A stretch of 46,957 bases of DNA from Nemertoderma westbladi. Lineage: Eukaryota; Xenacoelomorpha; Nemertodermatida; Nemertodermatidae. A model generated the notes under the pieces. That model saw only the letters and a program-made list of their open reading frames with translations, ran no database searches and had not been told where the DNA came from. The position numbers were made by a program, and so were the translations under genes. The first letter of the stretch is position 1, and the number at the start of each line of letters is the position of its first letter. Below are positions 21,935-29,771 of this stretch, piece after piece. The DNA lies in NCBI GenBank assembly GCA_032718475.1, contig JAUCBJ010004499.1:1-46957 (forward strand), given 5' to 3'.

Positions 21935-22220
21935 CTAATGTCGTAACGGTCGGCGTAATGGGTCTCGGAGGTCGCTTTCCGCTGAAGTCGATACTGATCA
22001 TCGGGTTGCTCATCGGGTAACCTCCCTCGTTATATCTAAGGAATTGGTGAGCTGGACATCGCGTTAATATCGGTTCTGGATGTTGCTCGTCTAGTCGGTC
22101 GGGAATCGTGGGTTTGTATTTCCCATTTAGCTCCATCACCGACCGCCCATGGTAGTAAACGTTCGAGTCTTTACATCCCGGTCGCGCGAATGGTAACTCC
22201 GCCTCCTCTCTGGCAGTAAA
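21858..22220 (-). CDS. BEL accessory frame a (unidentified)
   Basis: Open minus-strand frame after a TGA at 22221-22223; the first ATG is at 22136, giving 92 codons to the stop at 21858. It contains ELPFARPGCKDSNVYYHGRS, then MELNGKYKPTIPDRLDEQHP and FLRYNEGGYP. Proline- and charge-rich, coding-like in codon choice, no membrane segment. An ATG at 22256 lies in the same frame 11 codons before the TGA, so a second stop-split frame is possible. Not recognised. Confidence 0.4.
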   Translation of the reverse strand, partial: FTAREEAELPFARPGCKDSNVYYHGRSVMELNGKYKPTIPDRLDEQHPEPILTRCPAHQFLRYNEGGYPMSNPMISIDFSGKRPPRPITPTVTTLDPYTEIKPCSTRHRHGGGHFAVPSL

Positions 22221-22256
22221 TCATCTGCGCGGTTGCGCTCTAATATCCTTCTCCAT

Positions 22257-23014
22257 TATGCCCGCGTATACACATATATATCCCAATAAGTGTTCCGTTA
22301 CGCAAACCAATTACACTGTGGGTAATCAGTTAGATGTCGCCGAAGGACAGACTTCCCGAACCCCCCTTCCAGCTGCCTTCCAGCAGTTCAGGTTCGACTC
22401 TCTAGATCCCGTCTCTTCCTAACTATCCTCTAACCTATTCCCATGCATAGCGCAAAAACTTTGGAGATAAACTGGCCGTGACCAACTCACTTTTTGATGC
22501 CCAAACTACTCCCATTACTCGTACTAAACTACAGTAGTTAGAAAGGACTATAGCCACAATACTCGACTATACCAAACCCACAGGTTTGATAATCGAACAT
22601 CACACATCACTGCAAACTACTGAGTGGGGTCCATGTACGCCTCTGGTGCTACTAACCTTTAGCACTTTAGTTGCACTGTTGGCACCAATCTGTGGAAGTT
22701 GCTAAACTCAATTTACACTCCTACGTAATATAGCCGTCACCATGGTTTCTAAATGCTATTTTCCAGGCTTCACGACTTTTCAAATTACTGTTTATCTATA
22801 GACGAATTCTAAAACGCGTCTATACACAGCGTCTGGAATTGTCTTGGGTTCACTTCTAATTTTTTAAAATTTTCTAATTTTCCAAAATTTTGAAATAAAA
22901 TTTTGTTTTGATACCCACCAGACAAAACTCAACGCAAATCACCACAACCCCGCTCCTATGCATTTCCTTGTATTTGCATACGAGGAATGCATACGAAGTG
23001 AGTTGCGTCCAACA
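22257..23014 (-). other. BEL spacer between pol and accessory frames
   Basis: No convincing frame. It contains palindrome copy 3 (22572-22589) and an AT-rich stretch near 22850-22910. Confidence 0.5.
22572..22589. repeat. BEL palindrome copy 3
   Basis: CCAAACCCACAGGTTTGA with outer CGACTAT/ATAATCG (22564/22589). The one plus-strand mismatch is a G-U pair in element-strand RNA. Confidence 0.85.
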
Positions 23015-26000
23015 CTAATTCTGTTTTGAGGCAGGAGACAAATTATAATCTCCCGTCTCGATACGTGTCTCCTCTAATAACACGATATCTTGGACTGGTC
23101 GGTCCAAGGTGTGTAAACCATTAGTTTTACACTTTTTTGGGTGCGGACACTTGCACCTAATTTTCACAGTGACTGTGCGCACTATGTTTTGCACGTCTGG
23201 GTGTGTGTGCAAGATCACTCCAGTCTCCCAATACTTTCTCTTGACTATCGGTTCGGTTATCAATACGTAATCTCCCTTTTGGAGACTCCGAACCGTTTTG
23301 TACCACTTTGTTCTGGTGGATATGGTGGGAAGATAGTATTCCCGCCAATATTCCCAGAATGTGTACGCGACTAATTGAGTTACCTTCCAGCTTTTACGAC
23401 TATATAGGTCGGCACTAATGGGTTCTGATGCCGGCACAAGAAATGCTGGACTCTGCATTAGCAAATGATTCGGCGTTAATGCAACACCGTCTGGCAACAT
23501 AGCTATCGGCCTCGAGTTTAGGGTATGCTCGATTTCAATGAAAGCTGTGACCAGTTCGTCGTCGGTAAGTTGTTTGTTCACAGGCAACGTCTTGGCAATG
23601 GCCTGCTTCACAGAGCGAACTAAACGCTCCCAACTTCCTCCTCTCCAAGGACTTTCTGGAGTATTAAATCTCCATTCTACTCTTTGCGGCAAAAGTGCTG
23701 CAGAAATTTCCTTATTCTGTGCCGCTTTATGAGCCGCGTTCAACTCGCTATTCCCTCCGACAAAGTTTGTACCCTTATCGGAGTAGAACGCCTTTACTAG
23801 TCCTCTCCTGGCCATAAATCTCTTTAAGGCCAGGAGCAGAGATTTGGTCGACATGTCTGCCACACGCTCAATGTGTATGGCTCTACTAGCCATGCATGTC
23901 AGTAGCAGGCCCCATCGCTTGTGGGTCAGCCGTCCACTCTTTGCCTCAATCGGACCAAAACAATCCACCCCTGTGTTCGTAAAGGGTGGGTCATATGCCT
24001 GCACTCTCGCTTCCGGGAGTTCAGCCATCTCTTGTTCCAATACTCTGGCGTTCACCCTCTTGCAAACCAGACAGGCGTCATACATGGTGCCGACTGCCCT
24101 GCTTGGCTGCAATAGAATGAATCGCTGTCTCGCTGCCGACAAACAGTGTAACTTTCCCGCGTGATGCAACCTCTTATGTATATCCCATAGAATCGCTCTT
24201 TGCAATTCTATTGGGTGACTAGGGATTATCACTGGGAACAGAAACTGTGAGTTTATGTCGACAGTCTGGATTCTCGATCTATGACAAATTAAACCCTTAT
24301 GGATTAATGGACTCCATTTTCTAAGGGGTTTATAGAGAACTGGTCGTTGAGCCGATAATAGATGGAATTCTTTAGGGAAGGCACACATCTGATAATGTTT
24401 CAAATGCTTTAATTCCGCTTGATCAATCTCATCCTCCGTCAGAGGTTGTTTCAATTTCCGAATTCGCTCACTATTGGTGCTCAATGGTTCTCTCAAATGT
24501 TTCGAATATTTTATACAAAGGTACGAAACGTATCGGCTTATCCACGCAGTTCTTTTACAAATTGTCAGCCAAGAGGCAGACGAATTTAGTAATTTGTCAT
24601 AAACACTGCATGACTCTAATGCCAGCGACGGTTGTCCGCTAACTAATGGAAGTTTCGAATCCAAACCCGCAGGTTTGGAAACCAAAGGATCCATTGTGTC
24701 GGTCATTTTCTGTCCGTCACTTACCAACTTTGACTCCGGTTTAGTCTGTAAGGGTGGTTTTACGTCGTAACTTACCCTTCCTGACCTAGTAGTCACGTAA
24801 GTCTGTTGGTCTGACAGGTCTCCGGGCCGCTCCAATGACTCTTCAGGCCGCTCCAATGACTCTTCAGGCCGCTCCAATGACTTAAGTTTGGCTTTAGACT
24901 TTGACTTAGAGACTTTCTCCACCTTGACTTCTGCATCTTCAGGCATCGGATTGGTCACTATCTTTAGTCGCTCTGGCCAATGTTCCTGTGTCCTCGTTAG
25001 AAAATCAGGTCCATGCAACCAAAACTCCTGCGACTCTTCCCGACAGAATTCCGCCGGCATTGCACCTCTCGAAGTTATGTCGGCCGGGTTCAACACTCCC
25101 GGACAATGTCTCCATTGTTCCTTCGTCGAAAAGTCAACGATCTGAGCGCGTCTGTTGGCCACAAATGTCTTTAGTGCAATATTGTCGGCCGCAATGTATA
25201 CTAACACCAAGGATGCGTCCGTCCAATAGAATAAGGTCAATGTCGTGTCTAACTCCTCAGTTATCTGCTTACTTACCTCGACTGAGACTACAGCCGCCTG
25301 TAACTCTGCACGAGGGACAGTCATGTATTTGACCGGCATTGTCTTTGATCTAGAAGTCACAAAGGCCGTCTCAAATTTGTCCTGACTTACCTCTCGGCAA
25401 AGGTAGGCTACCATACCAAAGCCGGTGTCACTTGCGTCACTGAACAAGTGCAGTTCTAAATCAGCTGGGAATACCAGCTGATTCGGAAAGTAGGAACGGG
25501 GTACATCTATATTTTTCAATAGATGTAACTCGGCTTCCCACTCCCTCCACTGCTTTGCATGTATAGGAGATATTGGTTCGTCCCACTCTACGTCGGACAA
25601 CCAAATTTTCCTCATGCACGCTCGTGCCTGTAATATAACCGGACTGATAAAGTTCATCGGGTCAAATAGTCTACTTAATGTCGATAAGCAAATCCTCTTA
25701 GTCAAAACTTTGTCTGGGCTACTGGGCTCAAATCTAACTCTTACCTGGAACTTATCCGTATTCGGATTCCAAGCGAGTCCCAGTACTCGCGCCATGGGGA
25801 TTGGTTCTACCCCCAATTCTATGTCTCCGCTCCCGCGATCCTTTACCGGGAACGATTCTAATAGGGCCTCCGAATTAGTAGTGAACTTGGTCAGAGGAAA
25901 TCCCCCTGTAGCCAAGCACTCTTGCAGGCCGTGAGCCACTTCTATGGCTTGTTCCGCCGTGTCCTTGGACACCAATCCGTCGTCCATATAGAAGTTTCTC

Positions 26001-29000
26001 AAGATAGACTCGATTACTTCTACTGGATACTTACCAATCTGGGCTGTTGCCGTTTTCTTTAGAACGAACAGCGTGCCATTCGGACTATCGCGGGCGCCAA
26101 ATATCCTAACGTACATTTGGTATGTAACCACTGGGCCGGATAAGTCTTCATTCTCAAACCAGAGAAAGCGAAGGCTATCCTGGTCTGCCTTACAGGCTCT
26201 TACCTGGTGGAACATCGCCTCGATGTCACAAGTAAATGCGAATCGCCGCTGTCTAAAACGCAACAGTATTCCAATCAAATAGTTATTCAGGTTGGGACCA
26301 TCCATCAACTCTGAATTCAGGGACATACCTCTATAGACTGCTGCGCAGTCGTTGACTACTCGGACTTTGTCTGGCTTGTCGGGGTGAGTCACATAGTGGT
26401 GTGGAAGGTAATAAGTCTGGTCTGTCACTAAGTCAGGGTCCTCTACCTTCCCAGCAAATCCCTTGGCAAAATAGTTGTTGATCTGGGCGCAATACTTCTC
26501 CCTAATGTCTGGATTCCTTAACAACCGAGCCCTTACTCCGTTCAATCTTTTCAAGGCTAAGTTGTAGTTGTTCTCCAACTTAGGTGGTTGTCGACGCCAC
26601 AACATTCCAACTTCAAAATGTCCAGTCGGTAGTAGACGTATGGTATCTTCCATCATCTCCAGCGACCGTTTCTCATCAGTAGACATGGCTAGGTCATATC
26701 CACCGGGTTCCATTGCGTCCCTATCCAGCCATTCGACGGTTCTGGCTCCTGTCTCGAGGTCCTGGCGTATCAATTCCTTCTGTAATTCCTCCTCACTGTA
26801 TTGAAAAATGTCTAGGTCTCGATATTTAGCCACTTGACCCTCCACTATGTCTGTATAAGTCAAAACGTTAGTCAAATAGGTAGCGTGGGCCGCTGAACCA
26901 GACCCACGGGTCTGATAACAGTAGTCCTCGGGTTCACTATCTGTCCGGTCGTTATGAAGTGGTTCCGACAACCTAACATTATCGGGAATCAACTCCTCGT
27001 CCGACTCGCTAAAGTCACTATAGTGGTCAATACAGGTTCTCCTAAACTCGTCTATGTCTGGTGGTTCTACTAACGGTGGTTGAGCTATAGGCTGTAATTC
27101 GTCGTATCTGTTTATTGGCTTGTCGCCGCCTGTAAACTCATAAGACATGGGTACTCGTGTATACCAACCTAGTATGGTCCTATGGGCATTTGGTCCATTG
27201 ACATGCGGCTCAGCTGGTCTCGTTTCCCATATCTGGTGTGCGATCAGCTGTTCTGCACCAATCAACATAGAAACATTCCTATAACCTACCTGGTGTCTGG
27301 GTATCCTGAGCTTGTCAAAATACTCCTGTGCTATGGGACTCATCGGCGGCACCTTACCTAACTGCCTGCCGAATCCCTTCATAGCTAGACACTTAAATCC
27401 GTCCAATGGCAAAGCTTTCCGTTCTTGTCGAGTGTGTTGGTCTCTCGGAAGTAGGGAGTCTAGTTCTACCGAAATTCTGTGTCCCTTGAGGTCTCCTACC
27501 CCGTGCATAGACTTCAACTCTATTTGGATCTCCTCGGCGTCCTGGAAGCTAGAAATGGCTCTCGCCACTTCCTCGTCGATATACGATAATGTGGACGCAG
27601 TGTCCAACATCACATATATTCGCTTCGATCCCTTATCGCCAGTAAGTTTCACCGGAATCACGCTAAATATTTCTGACGTGGCCGATGATAAATACGTCCG
27701 CGCGCTGGTCGATGAACTATCCGCAGTGAAACCTTGGCAGGTCACTTCTCTTGCGCTCGACTCGCCATCTTCGTCCGACGAACCTGGTTGATAACCATCG
27801 TCCTGAATGCCGGTGTACGTATTCCTCCTTATCGATACGGGTTCTTTGCTCCCCTTCCTGTGAGGATTTCGCTGTAAGTAACGGTCCGTTGGGGTGTGGA
27901 AATCCGCATGTAGCAACTTGTGATGTAGTCTGCCGCATTCCATGCATCCGTCCTTGCTGTTCGGGCACTGCCGCCGTACATGTCCTGGCGCAAGACATGC
28001 CCAACAGGTGTCCAACGTCCGCACTTGAACTCTTCTCTGTTCCGAATTTAATTCTTTGAACCGTCTGCAACTATCTAACTTATGGTCGTCAGATCTTACC
28101 TCCTTTAGTAAACAGTATTGGCAACCTACAAATCCATCCGGCAACTCCTGTTGCTTTAACCTAGGTCTATCTAACCGCTCACCTGACCATACTCGCGAGT
28201 CTGATCTAAAGGCTGGGGTACTCGAATTATATCTGTCTACTGAGTTAAATGTCACAGTGGTCCTGTCGTCGTCAAAACTTACCATAGACTTACCGGTAAC
28301 AGGTTTAGACTCTCTCATATTCTCTTCTGAGAAGTTTGATTTCATCTCTGCTACTGCGTCTGTGGCTATCATGTCATGAATATGCTGAAGTGTCAATACT
28401 TTACCTTGGCCCTCCAACTTATTCTCTAATTTGCGCCATTTCTGTCTGTAACGCATGTTTAGACGTCTTATTACGCTTTTCAAAACTTCGGCGTGATCAC
28501 CATGATGAGGTAGATTCACCGTCCTCAAGATGTCCAATGCGTTCGAAATAGCGTTCGCTAAGTTCAACAGCTCTAACGGAGTTGTAATCCTTCCGCCCTT
28601 ACCCAAGTCTTCCACTATCGACTGCGCCATCTTGGTTTTATTCCCGTAGATGTCACTAAGCGTCTTCATCGCTAACTCGAATGCCCTTTCATTGCCGACG
28701 AAGTTATCAGCAATGGCTCTAGGTTCTCGATGGAGCATCTGAAGCAAATAGTTGAACTTCTCGTTGGGAGTAAATGTGCTGTTGGTTAGCTGCTCGTCGA
28801 CATAGGTTCTAAAGGTCCTCCAGTGCTTATGGTTGCCCATAAACCTTTGGGGTTGTTGCGTCGGCAGTCCTTGCCTAGCAGCAAACTTACCTATGTCTCT
28901 AAGGGTTGCGTCGTTCCGGGTTAACAAATGGTTTAGTTCCGCAGGGTTGTTAAGTCTGGTCCTTTCCCGGTGGTTCCAACTTACCTGCTCCGCGTCCGTC

Positions 29001-29767
29001 CTTCTTTCCTTATAGTTTCGGGACTTCTGACGTCTCATTTCTTCCTCTTCATCGCTTGACTCGGTGTCAGTCCTTAGCGCTCGCGATGGTTTGCGCGCCG
29101 AGGCCCTGACCCAAGCATCTTGTATAAATTTCTCGGCCGAATTTTCGAAGTTGGGATTATGAATATTCGGGACAGGCGTCCTTACCTGAGGTCTATGTGG
29201 TATAGTCTCCTCCGATATGCGTACTCGTTGACTAGGCTGGACTTTATCTAACTCAGGCCTGCTGGGATTAGAATTACTTCTTACCTGGGCTGCTTCCTTT
29301 AACCGTAGGTTGCTAAGCATGTCCGTTATAGGTTGGATGTGCGGCGATATAGCTTGCGCTAAACTAGCACTTAACTCATCCCTCGTAATAAATTCCTGGC
29401 TAGGGTTCTGTTGTATAGTCGGCTCTATCTGAGTAATCCGCTGTCTCTCATATGATCCCTCTTCCGGTTTAACCCGGAAGTTCTCCGTCGAACTGGGTCG
29501 GCGCTCCGTCCGCGTATTCCAAACCCGCGGGTTCGGTTCGCCCAATACTCGTCCCGTCGGAGTTTCTCTAAACTCTTCATCGTCGTGTTCGGTGTGTAGT
29601 GGTGCGATGTTCTGATGCCGTGGATTCTGCGCGATAGGTGAAGCACTAATACCAACTGGCGTGCGATATGTAGAGAACGGTTTAGCGATCCGTGTACTCG
29701 TAATAGCTGGACCGGGTATAGGAATTCTGGTCGTCGTCGACTCGCGTATAGTCGGAGTTCTCGCTTC
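23015..29767 (-). CDS. pol: BEL/Pao Gag-Pol polyprotein (downstream of UAG)
   Basis: 2250 codons, open from just after the UAG; the first ATG is only at about codon 150, which fits readthrough. Residues below are numbered from the TTG at 29545. A DUF1759-like Gag domain lies at about 230-400. Cysteine knuckles follow: CQYC (475), CWAC-x9-C (514) and CMEC (534). A retropepsin-like protease has LDTAS at 647-651. The reverse transcriptase (about 1040-1230) has catalytic D1107 in FAFTCDIEA and YMDD at 1186-1189. RNase H/Peptidase_A17-type region has FSDAS at 1368. A three-copy SLERPEE tandem is at about 1556. The integrase has an HHCC zinc region (H1790/H1794, C1825, C1828) and DDE residues D1861, D1923, E1973. 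DUF5641 is at about 2050-2165. All key residues are present. It acts in element particles: cleavage, reverse transcription and integration. Confidence 0.95.
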   Translation of the reverse strand, partial: EARTPTIRESTTTRIPIPGPAITSTRIAKPFSTYRTPVGISASPIAQNPRHQNIAPLHTEHDDEEFRETPTGRVLGEPNPRVWNTRTERRPSSTENFRVKPEEGSYERQRITQIEPTIQQNPSQEFITRDELSASLAQAISPHIQPITDMLSNLRLKEAAQVRSNSNPSRPELDKVQPSQRVRISEETIPHRPQVRTPVPNIHNPNFENSAEKFIQDAWVRASARKPSRALRTDTESSDEEEEMRRQKSRNYKERRTDAEQVSWNHRERTRLNNPAELNHLLTRNDATLRDIGKFAARQGLPTQQPQRFMGNHKHWRTFRTYVDEQLTNSTFTPNEKFNYLLQMLHREPRAIADNFVGNERAFELAMKTLSDIYGNKTKMAQSIVEDLGKGGRITTPLELLNLANAISNALDILRTVNLPHHGDHAEVLKSVIRRLNMRYRQKWRKLENKLEGQGKVLTLQHIHDMIATDAVAEMKSNFSEENMRESKPVTGKSMVSFDDDRTTVTFNSVDRYNSSTPAFRSDSRVWSGERLDRPRLKQQELPDGFVGCQYCLLKEVRSDDHKLDSCRRFKELNSEQRRVQVRTLDTCWACLAPGHVRRQCPNSKDGCMECGRLHHKLLHADFHTPTDRYLQRNPHRKGSKEPVSIRRNTYTGIQDDGYQPGSSDEDGESSAREVTCQGFTADSSSTSARTYLSSATSEIFSVIPVKLTGDKGSKRIYVMLDTASTLSYIDEEVARAISSFQDAEEIQIELKSMHGVGDLKGHRISVELDSLLPRDQHTRQERKALPLDGFKCLAMKGFGRQLGKVPPMSPIAQEYFDKLRIPRHQVGYRNVSMLIGAEQLIAHQIWETRPAEPHVNGPNAHRTILGWYTRVPMSYEFTGGDKPINRYDELQPIAQPPLVEPPDIDEFRRTCIDHYSDFSESDEELIPDNVRLSEPLHNDRTDSEPEDYCYQTRGSGSAAHATYLTNVLTYTDIVEGQVAKYRDLDIFQYSEEELQKELIRQDLETGARTVEWLDRDAMEPGGYDLAMSTDEKRSLEMMEDTIRLLPTGHFEVGMLWRRQPPKLENNYNLALKRLNGVRARLLRNPDIREKYCAQINNYFAKGFAGKVEDPDLVTDQTYYLPHHYVTHPDKPDKVRVVNDCAAVYRGMSLNSELMDGPNLNNYLIGILLRFRQRRFAFTCDIEAMFHQVRACKADQDSLRFLWFENEDLSGPVVTYQMYVRIFGARDSPNGTLFVLKKTATAQIGKYPVEVIESILRNFYMDDGLVSKDTAEQAIEVAHGLQECLATGGFPLTKFTTNSEALLESFPVKDRGSGDIELGVEPIPMARVLGLAWNPNTDKFQVRVRFEPSSPDKVLTKRICLSTLSRLFDPMNFISPVILQARACMRKIWLSDVEWDEPISPIHAKQWREWEAELHLLKNIDVPRSYFPNQLVFPADLELHLFSDASDTGFGMVAYLCREVSQDKFETAFVTSRSKTMPVKYMTVPRAELQAAVVSVEVSKQITEELDTTLTLFYWTDASLVLVYIAADNIALKTFVANRRAQIVDFSTKEQWRHCPGVLNPADITSRGAMPAEFCREESQEFWLHGPDFLTRTQEHWPERLKIVTNPMPEDAEVKVEKVSKSKSKAKLKSLERPEESLERPEESLERPGDLSDQQTYVTTRSGRVSYDVKPPLQTKPESKLVSDGQKMTDTMDPLVSKPAGLDSKLPLVSGQPSLALESCSVYDKLLNSSASWLTICKRTAWISRYVSYLCIKYSKHLREPLSTNSERIRKLKQPLTEDEIDQAELKHLKHYQMCAFPKEFHLLSAQRPVLYKPLRKWSPLIHKGLICHRSRIQTVDINSQFLFPVIIPSHPIELQRAILWDIHKRLHHAGKLHCLSAARQRFILLQPSRAVGTMYDACLVCKRVNARVLEQEMAELPEARVQAYDPPFTNTGVDCFGPIEAKSGRLTHKRWGLLLTCMASRAIHIERVADMSTKSLLLALKRFMARRGLVKAFYSDKGTNFVGGNSELNAAHKAAQNKEISAALLPQRVEWRFNTPESPWRGGSWERLVRSVKQAIAKTLPVNKQLTDDELVTAFIEIEHTLNSRPIAMLPDGVALTPNHLLMQSPAFLVPASEPISADLYSRKSWKVTQLVAYTFWEYWREYYLPTISTRTKWYKTVRSLQKGDYVLITEPIVKRKYWETGVILHTHPDVQNIVRTVTVKIRCKCPHPKKCKTNGLHTLDRPVQDIVLLEETRIETGDYNLSPASKQN
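24661..24678. repeat. BEL palindrome copy 4 (in pol)
   Basis: CCAAACCCGCAGGTTTGG with outer GTTTC/GAAAC (24652/24678). In the pol frame it reads KPAGL in the spacer between RNase H and integrase. Confidence 0.85.
24833..24895. repeat. 21-bp tandem repeat in pol
   Basis: Three near-identical units GGCCGCTCCAATGACTCTTC coding for SLERPEE in the RNase H-integrase linker. Confidence 0.9.
26898..26915. repeat. BEL palindrome copy 5 (in pol)
   Basis: CCAGACCCACGGGTCTGA. Relative to the consensus, the A-T pair AAACC/GGTTT has become G-C (AGACC/GGTCT) on both sides, a compensatory change. It reads QTRGS in the linker between protease and RT. Confidence 0.85.
29519..29536. repeat. BEL palindrome copy 6 (after the UAG)
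   Basis: CCAAACCCGCGGGTTCGG with outer GTATT/AATAC (29514/29544). The single change is a G-U pair in element RNA. Reads PNPRVW. Confidence 0.85.
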
Positions 29768-29771
29768 CTAT
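29718..29771 (-). promoter_or_regulatory. possible UAG readthrough structure
   Basis: On the element strand AUAGGAA, which includes the UAG, is complementary to UUCCUAU 41 nt downstream (plus strand TTCCTAT 29765-29771 and ATAGGAA 29718-29724). Inside the loop CGACU (29754-29750) pairs with AGUCG (29742-29738). Gammaretroviruses use a UAG with downstream structure for gag-pol readthrough; that this structure works the same way is inference. Confidence 0.35.

Noticed and set aside
25455-25478. Perfect 10-bp hairpin AATCAGCTGG-GAATA-CCAGCTGATT in pol, and another at 25502 (TACATCTAT/ATAGATGTA)
   Set aside because: Single occurrences of this length are expected about once by chance in a window this size, and they do not belong to the repeated palindrome family.
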